Source: Pedobacter sp. W3I1 (GTDB taxonomy: Bacteria; Bacteroidota; Bacteroidia; Sphingobacteriales; Sphingobacteriaceae). From it: a stretch of DNA of 64,000 nt. A program made the position numbers and the translations under genes. The DNA lies in assembly GCF_030816015.1 (NCBI RefSeq), contig NZ_JAUSXN010000001.1:2232001-2296000 (forward strand), in the 5' to 3' direction. Under the pieces are notes generated by a model. It saw only the letters and a program-made list of their open reading frames with translations, was not told the origin of the DNA and made no database searches. This document shows positions 26,993 through 35,831 of this stretch, piece after piece (positions within the stretch are counted from its first letter, which is position 1; each line of letters opens with the position of its first letter).

Positions 26993-28027
26993 ATGAAAAT
27001 TAATCATATCTGTCTGGGTTTGGCAGCGGCTATTGGCCTGCTCTCATCATGTAAAAATGATGATCTTGCTTTTCCTGATTATGCCTATAAGGCTGTCTAT
27101 TTTGCCAATCAATATCCGCTGCGAACAGTCGTGCTGGGCGAAGATTTGCTGGTGGATAATACATTGGATAATGAGCACAAAGTTTCCATCAAGGCTACCC
27201 TTGGAGGTGTTAATGAGAATAAAGAAAAAGTAACCATTGGTGTGAAAGTAGATGAAAGTTTGTTGGATGGCCTTAACTTTACTAATGGAGGCAGTGAAGT
27301 GCTTGCTTTGCCTTCGGCGTATTATAAACTGGGTTCCAGCCAGATTTTCATTGAGCCTGGGAGCGTCCTTGGCGGTGTTGATGTTCAATTAACAGACGCT
27401 TTCTTTGCCGATCCTAAATCGCTCACCAGAAACTATGTTATTCCGCTTGTGATGACCAGTGTTAACGGAGCGGATTCCATATTGAAAGGTATGCCTGCAG
27501 TGAACAGCCCATCACGGTTTGTTGCCGCAAACTGGATCACACGTCCAAAAGATTATGTGCTATATGCCGTTAAGTACGTAAACCCCTGGCAAGGAAATTA
27601 CCTGAGAAAGGGAGTGGATCAGATTACGCAGTCAAACGGAGCGGTGAGTACGGTAGCCCGGAGGACTGAAAATGTGGAAAGCAATCAGGTGGTCAGTATA
27701 TCAACCACTTCGCTCAAGGTTGCAACCTTGCCATTAACCATTAAAAACAGTAGCGGAAACAATGTCAATTTTAGCCTGGTTTTAAACTTTGCCGATGGTA
27801 ACAATTGTACCATTGCAGCCAACTCAACCGATTTTGATATCTCCGGATCCGGAAAGTTTGTTTCTAAAGGTGAAAAAAATAGTATCGGAGGAACTGAACG
27901 CAGTGCAATATACCTGGACTACACTGTTAATTTTAAAAACCTGAGTGTGAAATATGCGACAAAAGATACGCTCATTGTTAGAGAGAGGGGAATCAAAGCG
28001 GAGTATTTTGATGTGGTGAAAAATTAG
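26993..28027 (+). CDS. xusE: DUF1735/DUF5627 surface lipoprotein (XusE-like)
   Basis: An ATG at 26984 adds MIS; the start at 26993 (MKINHICLGL) gives a compact lipoprotein signal with cysteine in LLSSCKND, and I prefer it (344 residues). The N-half (YKAVYFANQYPLRTVVLGED to VQLTDAFFADP) is DUF1735-like. The C-half beginning WITRPKDYVLYAVKYVNPWQG is DUF5627-like. This pairing occurs in XusE-type proteins, thought to be surface xylan-binding proteins delivering substrate to the SusCD complexes. Its place as the fifth gene of the xus-like operon supports this. No catalytic residues are expected. Confidence 0.8.
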   Translation: MKINHICLGLAAAIGLLSSCKNDDLAFPDYAYKAVYFANQYPLRTVVLGEDLLVDNTLDNEHKVSIKATLGGVNENKEKVTIGVKVDESLLDGLNFTNGGSEVLALPSAYYKLGSSQIFIEPGSVLGGVDVQLTDAFFADPKSLTRNYVIPLVMTSVNGADSILKGMPAVNSPSRFVAANWITRPKDYVLYAVKYVNPWQGNYLRKGVDQITQSNGAVSTVARRTENVESNQVVSISTTSLKVATLPLTIKNSSGNNVNFSLVLNFADGNNCTIAANSTDFDISGSGKFVSKGEKNSIGGTERSAIYLDYTVNFKNLSVKYATKDTLIVRERGIKAEYFDVVKN

Positions 28028-28146
28028 AAGCCACAGCCTAAATGATGACCGATTAATTACGGAATGTTAGCCTGAGGATTAATTTATAGCATAAAAATCA
28101 ATATAGGTCACTTGAGAAATTAACGGTATGGCTTTCCTGAGGAATC

Positions 28147-28263
28147 CGTCATTGCGAGAAGGCTTTTTCAGCCGACAGTCTGCCCCGATTTTCGGGGAAG
28201 CAATCTTTATAGCAAAAATCGCTGGTATGAAAGATTGCTTCGTCGTTCCTCCTCGCAATGACG
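28147..28263. repeat. Inverted-repeat intergenic element, copy A (MITE-like)
   Basis: 117 bases bounded by CGTCATTGCGAGAAGG and its near-complement CCTCCTCGCAATGACG. Inside are CCCCGATTTTCGGGG and AAGATTGCTTCGTCG. The element at 59712-59827 is the same sequence in reverse orientation. It lies in the 314-base gap between the xusE-like gene and the GH43 gene, which otherwise shows nothing recognisable. It has no coding capacity. Confidence 0.85.
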
Positions 28264-28341
28264 ACATTTCAAACTTGACAAAATTTAGAGAAACTTGTTT
28301 TATGATACAGCCTTTTTGATGGATTCAAATTCACCCTAACT

Positions 28342-29898
28342 ATGAAAAACCTTGTATTTTATCTGTGTGCTGTGCTTTTAAATGGATTGTTTTGTTTTAC
28401 AGCCTATAGCCAAATCGCAACAAATCCTATCATCGCTGCTGATGTACCCGATCCGTCGATTATCCGGGTAGGAAAAGACTATTACATGAGCAGTACGACC
28501 ATGCATATGAGCCCTGGTCTTCCTATTATGAAGTCCACTGATCTGGTAAACTGGAAGATTGTGACTTATGTTTATGATACCCTGGCAAATACCGACCAGC
28601 TTAATTTAAATAATGGCAAAAATGACTACGGGAGAGGATCCTGGGCCAGTAGTTTACGCTACCATAAAGGTCGGTTTTATGTGAGTACTTTTTCCGGCAC
28701 AACCAACAAAACGTACATATATTCTACTACAGACATTGAAAAAGGGCCGTGGAAAAAGTCTGCCTTCAGCCCTGCACTTCATGATCACTCCCTGTTTTTT
28801 GAAAAAGACCGGGTATTTATGGTTTATGGGGCAGGCAAAATTATGCTTGCTGAGTTAAATGCTGATTTTTCCGGAATAAAAACAGGTACAAGCCCCAAAG
28901 TATTGATAGAAAACGCTACCCAGGTTGCCGGTGGTAATCCCGGTTTGCCTGCTGAAGGTTCCCAGCTTTTCAAGGTAAAGGGTAAATATTATCTTTTCAA
29001 TATTGCCTGGCCCGGAAACAGTATGCGTACAGTAATTATTCATAAATCCGACAGGTTATCGGGTCCCTATACCGGAAGAATCGGTCTTCAGGATAAAGGT
29101 GTGGCACAGGGTGGACTGATCAGTACCCTAAAAGGTCAATGGTTTTCCTACCTGTTTCGTGATTATGGAGCAGTTGGTAGAATTCCTTATTTACTTCCCG
29201 TTAAATGGGAGCAGGGCTGGCCGGTTATAGGCCTGAATGGAAAAGCCCCTGACAGGCTTCCTCTGGATAAAAACCTGAGCCTGATTCCCGGTATCGTGGA
29301 TTCTGACAGCTTCGAGGGCACGGGTGAAGGAAGCGGTCTTAAAAAGGTCTGGCAATGGAATCATAATCCGGATCATTCCAACTGGTCGCTCTCCAGAAGA
29401 AAGGGGTATCTGGTGATACAAACCTCCAGGATTGATAGCTCGGTGCTTTGGGCCAGAAATACCCTTACCCAAAGAACGGTAGCGCCGGCAAGTTCAGCCG
29501 AAACCAGCATAGACCTGGAAAATATGAAAATAGGGGATTGCGCCGGAATGTTACTGCTTCAGAAAAAGTACGGCTGGATTGGAGTTAAATCCTCAAAAGA
29601 AGGCCTCTTCATCGTGGTTACTACGGTCAACGATAATCAGCCTGTGGAAAGCGTCAAAATTCCGCTAAAACAGCAGAAAATTTATTTGAAGCTAAGCTGT
29701 GATTTTACGGATCGACGGGACCTGGCTTCCTTCGCTTACAGCCTGGATGGTAAATCGTGGAATACGGTTGGTGAAAAATTAAAAATGTCCTACACCTTAC
29801 CACATTTTATGGGGTACCGTTTCGGTCTTTTTAATTTCGCCACACAGCAAATTGGTGGCCATGCTGACTTTGATTATTTCAACATCAAAATTAACTAA
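28342..29898 (+). CDS. GH43 alpha-L-arabinofuranosidase/beta-xylosidase (GH43_12-like) with C-terminal beta-sandwich
   Basis: 518 residues with a signal peptide ending AYSQ. The GH43 propeller spans about 26-325: base Asp37 in VPDPSI, Asp148 in LHDHSLFF, and acid Glu205 in PAEGSQLF. A second domain (about 330-518, with WQWNHNPDHSNWSL and YRFGLFNFATQQIGGHADFDYF) is the beta-sandwich often paired with GH43 xylosidase-type enzymes (GH43_C2). Layout and length fit subfamily 12 arabinofuranosidases/xylosidases of Bacteroidota xylan loci. It acts on arabinoxylo-oligosaccharides in the periplasm. Exact substrate cannot be told from sequence alone. Confidence 0.88.
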   Translation: MKNLVFYLCAVLLNGLFCFTAYSQIATNPIIAADVPDPSIIRVGKDYYMSSTTMHMSPGLPIMKSTDLVNWKIVTYVYDTLANTDQLNLNNGKNDYGRGSWASSLRYHKGRFYVSTFSGTTNKTYIYSTTDIEKGPWKKSAFSPALHDHSLFFEKDRVFMVYGAGKIMLAELNADFSGIKTGTSPKVLIENATQVAGGNPGLPAEGSQLFKVKGKYYLFNIAWPGNSMRTVIIHKSDRLSGPYTGRIGLQDKGVAQGGLISTLKGQWFSYLFRDYGAVGRIPYLLPVKWEQGWPVIGLNGKAPDRLPLDKNLSLIPGIVDSDSFEGTGEGSGLKKVWQWNHNPDHSNWSLSRRKGYLVIQTSRIDSSVLWARNTLTQRTVAPASSAETSIDLENMKIGDCAGMLLLQKKYGWIGVKSSKEGLFIVVTTVNDNQPVESVKIPLKQQKIYLKLSCDFTDRRDLASFAYSLDGKSWNTVGEKLKMSYTLPHFMGYRFGLFNFATQQIGGHADFDYFNIKIN

Positions 29899-30161
29899 GC
29901 CGGGCGCTGATAGTATAAAGCAAGAATTTACTCTTAAGGAGCCTGAAAGGAATTTGCATGCTAATAAGCAATATTGAACATTAATTGCAGCATTATATTC
30001 AAATGGCAAGTTAAAGCTCAGTGCTGTTGGATAGTTTTGGACATTGATAAATGTAGTAGCTTAAAGCTAAATAGCTTCCTGCGTGTTTATATCCTCTATA
30101 ATAGAAATGCTGTAAAATACGGGTTTAAGAGATAAGACAAAAAAATATCCAACCTAACAAT

Positions 30162-32126
30162 ATGAAAACAAAATTTATTTTATGCTGCCTCGCCTGGCTA
30201 CTGGTTTTCAGTTTTTCGGTTACCGGCAAGGTTACCTTACCACAGTTAGTATCCAGCCACATGGTGCTCCAGCGGGAAACTTCCCTGACGATATGGGGAT
30301 GGGCAGCGGCAAAAGAAAAAATAACCATTAGTTTTAACGGAAAAACTTATCAGGCTACCACAGATGAACAAGGCTCATGGTCAGTGAAAATGAGCAAGAT
30401 GAAAGCTGGTGGGCCTTTTAAAATGATTGTTAAAGGTGAAAATACGATTACCCTTGATGATATTCTGTTGGGAGATGTGTGGTTTTGTTCAGGGCAATCC
30501 AATATGGCCCTGCCAATGGAGCGGTTAAAAGAAGCTTATCCGCAGGTGATTGAAAAGGATCATTTTCCTTTGATAAGAAACTTTTTTGTTCCAACCAAAG
30601 CAGACCTGTCTGGAGAATCCATTGATCTTCCTCCGGGAAAATGGGTTCCCGCCACCGGTGCGGGTATCTTAAGTTTTGGGGGAACAAGTTATTTTTTTGC
30701 AAAAACGCTCTTCCAAAAATATAACATTCCGATAGGTATCATCAATTCAAGCGTTGGGGGTACCCCGATTGAGGCCTGGATGAGTCGTGATGCATTTTTT
30801 ACGAATCCCGCGCAGCTGAAAAAAATAGACAATTTCAGGGATTCCACATTTATGGCCAATTATCAAAAAAATCTTAAAGAGAAGAACTTAATCAGGCCAA
30901 CAGCACCAACCCCCATAATTGATGAAGGGCTTTCGGGCCCGGTAAAATGGATAGATCCTGATTTTAATGCCAGCGGCTGGCGAAAATTCTGGATGCCGGG
31001 CTACTGGGCTGATCAGGGAGTCCGGAATTTTAACGGGATTTTTTATTTTAGGAAAGAATTACAAATCCCCGCAGAAATGAGCGGACAGCAGGCTAAGCTT
31101 TATCTGGGCCGCATCATAGATGCAGATTCAGTGTTCCTCAACGGTAAATTTATCGGCAACACCACCTATCAATATCCTCCCCGTAGATATGTTATTCCTG
31201 CAGGCTTATTGAAAACAGGAAAAAACATTCTTATTGTGAAAGTGGTAAGCAGCAGCGGTAAAGGAGGCTTTGTGCCAGATAAAAACTATTCCTTGCTAAC
31301 TCCAGCAAAAAAAATAGACTTACGTGGCGAATGGAGTTTCGAAGTAGGCTATGCACAGCCAAGGCAAAACCAGGGCTTTCGTGGTGAAGCCGAAATGCCC
31401 TTGGTTGCGCAGAATGAGCCAACCGGATTATTCAATACCATGGTTTCGCCAGCTGTCCGGTTTGCGATTAAAGGTTTTCTTTGGTACCAGGGTGAATCGA
31501 ATACCGGGAATGCAAAAGCATATGGGCAGCTGTTACCGGCGCTTATAAAAGACTGGCGCGGTAAATGGAAGCAGGGAGATTTGCCGTTTATCTATGCGCA
31601 GTTGCCTAATTTTATGGAAGCCAGCTATTTGCCCGAAGAAAGTAGTTGGGCGCAGTTCAGGCAAAGCCAGCTGCAGACACTTTCAGTACCCAATACAGGG
31701 ATGGCTGTAACCATTGATACCGGTGAATGGAATGATATTCATCCGCTAAATAAAAAAGACGTCGGTGAACGTTTGGCACTTTGGGCTTCACATTTGGCTT
31801 ACCAGGATCAAAAGATTATTTATTCGGGACCTATTTATAAATCAAACCATGCAAACGGATCTGAACTGACTATAAATTTTGACCATAGTACGCCTGGGCT
31901 GATGATTAAAGGATCTGATAAACTTACCGGTTTCGCCCTTGCGGGTGAGGATAAAGTTTTTTATTGGGCCCAGGCCAGGATAGTGGGAGATACCGTTGTG
32001 CTCTCGAGCCCCTTGGTCGTAAAGCCTGCCTTTGTCCGTTATGCATGGGCTGATAATCCCGATCGGGCTAATTTATACAACAAGGCTGATTTACCGGCTT
32101 CCCCTTTTGAAGCGGAAGTTAATTAA
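30162..32126 (+). CDS. SGNH acetyl esterase, sialate-O-acetylesterase type (CE20-like acetylxylan esterase)
   Basis: 654 residues with a signal peptide. The N-terminal beta domain (about 24-100) is followed by the SGNH hydrolase start DVWFCSGQSNMALP with nucleophile Ser113. A jelly-roll domain is inserted at about 280-395 (FYFRKELQIP, RIIDADSVFLNG), and the hydrolase then resumes with FLWYQGESN and the catalytic pair Asp525-x-His527 in WNDIHPLNKKDVG. Such proteins are usually labelled sialate O-acetylesterase. In a xylan locus the inserted jelly-roll architecture and context favour a CE20-type enzyme removing acetyl groups from xylo-oligosaccharides. Confidence 0.82.
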   Translation: MKTKFILCCLAWLLVFSFSVTGKVTLPQLVSSHMVLQRETSLTIWGWAAAKEKITISFNGKTYQATTDEQGSWSVKMSKMKAGGPFKMIVKGENTITLDDILLGDVWFCSGQSNMALPMERLKEAYPQVIEKDHFPLIRNFFVPTKADLSGESIDLPPGKWVPATGAGILSFGGTSYFFAKTLFQKYNIPIGIINSSVGGTPIEAWMSRDAFFTNPAQLKKIDNFRDSTFMANYQKNLKEKNLIRPTAPTPIIDEGLSGPVKWIDPDFNASGWRKFWMPGYWADQGVRNFNGIFYFRKELQIPAEMSGQQAKLYLGRIIDADSVFLNGKFIGNTTYQYPPRRYVIPAGLLKTGKNILIVKVVSSSGKGGFVPDKNYSLLTPAKKIDLRGEWSFEVGYAQPRQNQGFRGEAEMPLVAQNEPTGLFNTMVSPAVRFAIKGFLWYQGESNTGNAKAYGQLLPALIKDWRGKWKQGDLPFIYAQLPNFMEASYLPEESSWAQFRQSQLQTLSVPNTGMAVTIDTGEWNDIHPLNKKDVGERLALWASHLAYQDQKIIYSGPIYKSNHANGSELTINFDHSTPGLMIKGSDKLTGFALAGEDKVFYWAQARIVGDTVVLSSPLVVKPAFVRYAWADNPDRANLYNKADLPASPFEAEVN

Positions 32127-32728
32127 TCGCGATGGTTTAAAGCTTTGGAATATTTCCTTATTTTCTTTGTTTAGATATTTTTTCATTTGAGTAGCGTACG
32201 GTAATTGCAATTAAAAAATTCAACCGATTGCATAATGTGGATTTGCCGATTTTTTACATAGTTAAATCCTCTTATAAGTCAATCTTATACATCTTTTCTG
32301 AGCTAATTTGTAGGCGTAAATTTATTTTTTAATCAAATGTATAAAGCAGTTATTTTTTGTTTAAATGCGCTTTTTTAAGTATTTAAATGCACTTTTTGGT
32401 TTCCTTTTTGGATTTTTAAACTCAAGGATTTTTATTCTTTTTACCCCACGGTTTGTGGTTAATTGGCTCTTTTCTACAGCTAATTTTTTTTGTCCTGCAA
32501 GGGCTGTTGATCATTATTGATTTGAACATTTATTCTATTAATATGCACAATCAAATCATGACCTGTTTATCAATGTAAATATCTTTATCCCAGAATAAAT
32601 TGAATTGGGCTTGCAGGTTACAGTCAGTTAATTTTTGGTGAGTGTGATTTAAATATCCGCTTGCTGATTTTCCGGTTAACACAGCAAGTCTTTTCCAATT
32701 TATTTTTAACCATTATAAACCATTTTTT
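32127..32728. other. 602-base AT-rich regulatory gap upstream of the third SusC gene
   Basis: No gene is visible. It contains the direct repeat at 32360-32397 and a run of T-rich stretches. Near 32624 a TTAATTTTTGG resembles, with one extra base, the Bacteroidota -7 box TAnnTTTG, with a TTG about 24 bases upstream; this is only a weak promoter candidate. GAACATTTAT at about 32525 also occurs in the gap before the xusA-like gene. Confidence 0.5.
32360..32397 (+). promoter_or_regulatory. Tandem direct repeat, candidate regulator operator
   Basis: TTTAAATGCGCTTTTT (32360-32375) and TTTAAATGCACTTTTT (32382-32397) differ at one base and are spaced 22 bases start to start, i.e. two helical turns. 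AraC-type output domains often bind such direct repeats. It lies about 330 bases before the third SusC start, so it may be an upstream activation site of the hybrid regulator. Assignment is inference. Confidence 0.45.
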
Positions 32729-35700
32729 ATGAGAAGTGAAATTTTACAATCTTCTGTAACATCGCGCTTGAAATTTTTCAGGTGCCTGCCTACGGTTATA
32801 CTGTTAACGGCGCTGATATTTTCAGCTTTTATTGCACAAGCACAAACTGTGGTAAAAGGTAAAGTTGTTGATGAACAAGGTAAGGCAATGCCCGGTGTAG
32901 GTGTCCTTTTAAAAGGAACCAATACAAGTACCTCATCCCAGGATAATGGAAGTTTTTCTATTACCACCACTGGAGCAAACCCGGTTTTGATATTTTCTTA
33001 CGTTGGTTATACTAACAAAGAAATTCCGGTGAAAGATCAGAGCACCATAAATGTAACCCTTCAACCAAGCGCCGCAGAACTTGGCCAGGTGGTGGTTGTT
33101 GGTTACGGTACCCAGCGCAAAGAGGCTGTAACGGGTTCTGTAGCATCCATTTCGGGAGAAAAAATTCGTGAGGTGCCGGCACCTAACATCGCTCAGGCCA
33201 TTCAAGGCAGGTTAGCGGGGGTTAACATTTCCCAAACCTCAACCAAACCGGGTGCTACTATGCAAATCCTCATCCGCGGGCAGCGATCGCTTTCGGCAAG
33301 TAATGAGCCGCTTGTGGTATTGGATGGCATTCCATTTCCCGGCTCAATTGGTGACATTAACCCCAATGATATTAAAAGTATCGATATCTTGAAGGACGCA
33401 TCAGCAACTGCGATTTATGGCTCAAGGGGTGCCAATGGCGTAATCCTGTTGACCACCAACAGGGGGCAGGTTGGTGCACCGGCAAAAATTTCATACAATT
33501 CATATACAGGTTTGCAAACTTTGTTTGCAAAATATCCCATGATGAACGGACCGGAATTCATTGCGCTGAGAAAAGCATCAGGACTCTACACAACCCTTGG
33601 TGTTGATGAATCCAATGATGTGAATACAGACTGGCAGGATTTGTTTTATAATAAAAATGCTATTGTAACCAGTCATGATTTGGGCGTAACCGGAGGTTCA
33701 GCAACTAGTAACTATAGTTTTGGTGGTGGTTATTATAAAAACCAGAGTTTAATTCCCACCCAGCAGTATACCAGGTATTCGATGAAAGCATCGCTCGATC
33801 AGCAAATCGGGAAACTTTTCCGCGTTGGATTTACCACTAATAACAATTACAATATAAGTGAAGGCAATCAGGTTGGTATTTATGGCAACCTGAGTAATAC
33901 CCCTATTTCAAACCCGTATAATGCTGATGGAAGTTTAAAACGTACCATCAGAATGCCGCAGGATGAAGCTTATATTTTTACCAATGGTAAAGTGAAGGAA
34001 TTACATGACCAATGGCTGAATGAAACCCGGGGCTTTGCCACCTATAATTCATTTTATGGTGAGGTTAAAATTCCCGGAGTGGAAGGGCTGAAATACCGTG
34101 CGAACCTTGGTCTGGATTTTATCCAAAGCAATAATGGTTATTTCACCGGTGTTGGGGTGGGCAGCACTACAGCCACTACACCCTCAACGGCTGGGGTAGG
34201 TAACTCGCAAACCTATCACTGGACGCTGGAGAATTTAATTACCTATGACCGCAGTTTTGGAAAACATAGTATCAATGCCGTTGCTTTATATTCTGCAGAA
34301 CAAAATAAATTTAATTCTTCTTCCATGACTGCCAGAGATATCCCTTCTGATGCTTTCCAGTTTTATAATCTTGGACAGGCAAATGGTGAGATAACAATTG
34401 GCAACGGTAACTATACCTTGACCGGGCTGGTTTCCTACATGGGAAGGATTATGTATTCTTATGATAACAGGTTCTTACTGAGTGCAACACTTCGCTCGGA
34501 TGCATCTTCGCGTTTGGCGCCTGGACATAAGTGGCATACCTACCCGGCAGTATCTGTGGGATGGAACCTGATGAATGAATCTTTCATGAAAGACATCACC
34601 GTAATTGATAAATTAAAAATCCGTGTAGGTTACGGTCAGACTTCCAATCAGGCGGTTAATCCATATCAAACACTGGGTGTGTTGAGCTCACGTCCATATA
34701 ATTTTGGTGATAATACTTATGCAACTGGTTATTACGTATCCCAGCTTCCAAGCCCGGGTTTGGGATGGGAATATTCTGAGACCTGGAACTATGGTTTAGA
34801 TTTTTCAATCCTGAAAAACCGCATCTCTGGTACTTTTGAATATTATGATACCAAAACCAAAGATATTTTACTTAATGTTGCGCTACCTTCAACAGCCGGT
34901 GTAGGAAGCTACACTGCCAATATTGGCCAAACCCAGAACAAAGGTTGGGAATTGAGCCTTAATGGTGTCATTCTTGAAAATCAGGGGGGCTGGACCTGGG
35001 ATTTAGGATTCAATATTTCTGCAAACAGAAATAAACTTACAGCATTGGCTTCCGGACAGACCCGTGATGAAGGAAATGCCTGGTTTGTAGGACATAACAT
35101 CAATGCGATTTATGATTACGAAAAAGTTGGTTTATGGCAGGCAGGTGATCCTTATCTGAATGTTTTAGAACCAGGTGGAAACGTGGGTATGATCAAAGTT
35201 AAATATACCGGAGATTACGGTGCAAATGGAGTACCAACAAGGGCTATAGGAGCAGCAGACAGACAAATCATTGATGTGGATCCAAAGTTTACCGGTGGAT
35301 TTAACACCCGGGTTGCCTATAAAGGTTTTGATTTAGGTGTTGTTGGATTATTCAAGGATGGTGGAGTTTTGCTAAGTACACTTTACGGCTCCTCAGGATA
35401 TTTGAATTTATTGAACGGACGAAGAAATAACGTGAAGGTAGATTACTGGACACCTGAGAATACGGGTGCAAAATACCCTAAACCAGGAGGTATCGCCAGT
35501 GGAGACAATGCAAAATATGGCAGTACGCTGGGTTATTTTGATGCCTCATTCGTTAAGATCAGAACAATTACACTTGGCTACGATTTTAACAGGGACTTAA
35601 TTAAAAACTCCAATGTTAGGTTGAGAATGTACTTTACGGTACAGAATCCCTTTGTATTGTTTTCACCTTACCACAGAGAGTCCGGAATGGATCCTGAGAC

Positions 35701-35821
35701 GAACTCTTATGGGGATGAAAACCAGGCCGTTAATAATGTCTATCCAAGACGCATCTTAACCATCAGCACCAACACACCTTCAACACGTAATTATGTTGCA
35801 GGTCTTAATTTAACATTTTAG
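32729..35821 (+). CDS. Third SusC-family TonB-dependent transporter
   Basis: 1030 residues with a signal peptide ending FIAQAQ (about 38). The regulatory-like domain at about 40-115 opens TVVKGKVVDEQGKAMPGVGV. The TonB-box/plug region has VVVVGYGTQRKEAVTGSVAS and the SusC hallmark TAIYGSRGANGVILLTT, followed by the barrel ending YVAGLNLTF. It forms a porter with the SusD gene 10 bases downstream. It is separate from the xus-like cluster and may import a different oligosaccharide class, for example acetylated or glucuronosylated fragments, judging from the flanking esterase and GH115 genes. Confidence 0.9.
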   Translation: MRSEILQSSVTSRLKFFRCLPTVILLTALIFSAFIAQAQTVVKGKVVDEQGKAMPGVGVLLKGTNTSTSSQDNGSFSITTTGANPVLIFSYVGYTNKEIPVKDQSTINVTLQPSAAELGQVVVVGYGTQRKEAVTGSVASISGEKIREVPAPNIAQAIQGRLAGVNISQTSTKPGATMQILIRGQRSLSASNEPLVVLDGIPFPGSIGDINPNDIKSIDILKDASATAIYGSRGANGVILLTTNRGQVGAPAKISYNSYTGLQTLFAKYPMMNGPEFIALRKASGLYTTLGVDESNDVNTDWQDLFYNKNAIVTSHDLGVTGGSATSNYSFGGGYYKNQSLIPTQQYTRYSMKASLDQQIGKLFRVGFTTNNNYNISEGNQVGIYGNLSNTPISNPYNADGSLKRTIRMPQDEAYIFTNGKVKELHDQWLNETRGFATYNSFYGEVKIPGVEGLKYRANLGLDFIQSNNGYFTGVGVGSTTATTPSTAGVGNSQTYHWTLENLITYDRSFGKHSINAVALYSAEQNKFNSSSMTARDIPSDAFQFYNLGQANGEITIGNGNYTLTGLVSYMGRIMYSYDNRFLLSATLRSDASSRLAPGHKWHTYPAVSVGWNLMNESFMKDITVIDKLKIRVGYGQTSNQAVNPYQTLGVLSSRPYNFGDNTYATGYYVSQLPSPGLGWEYSETWNYGLDFSILKNRISGTFEYYDTKTKDILLNVALPSTAGVGSYTANIGQTQNKGWELSLNGVILENQGGWTWDLGFNISANRNKLTALASGQTRDEGNAWFVGHNINAIYDYEKVGLWQAGDPYLNVLEPGGNVGMIKVKYTGDYGANGVPTRAIGAADRQIIDVDPKFTGGFNTRVAYKGFDLGVVGLFKDGGVLLSTLYGSSGYLNLLNGRRNNVKVDYWTPENTGAKYPKPGGIASGDNAKYGSTLGYFDASFVKIRTITLGYDFNRDLIKNSNVRLRMYFTVQNPFVLFSPYHRESGMDPETNSYGDENQAVNNVYPRRILTISTNTPSTRNYVAGLNLTF

Positions 35822-35831
35822 AATACAGGAT

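Noticed and set aside
28128..28319. Open frames on both strands over the repeat at 28147-28263
   Set aside because: They are produced by the inverted-repeat element itself, and similar frames appear at its other copy near 59700.
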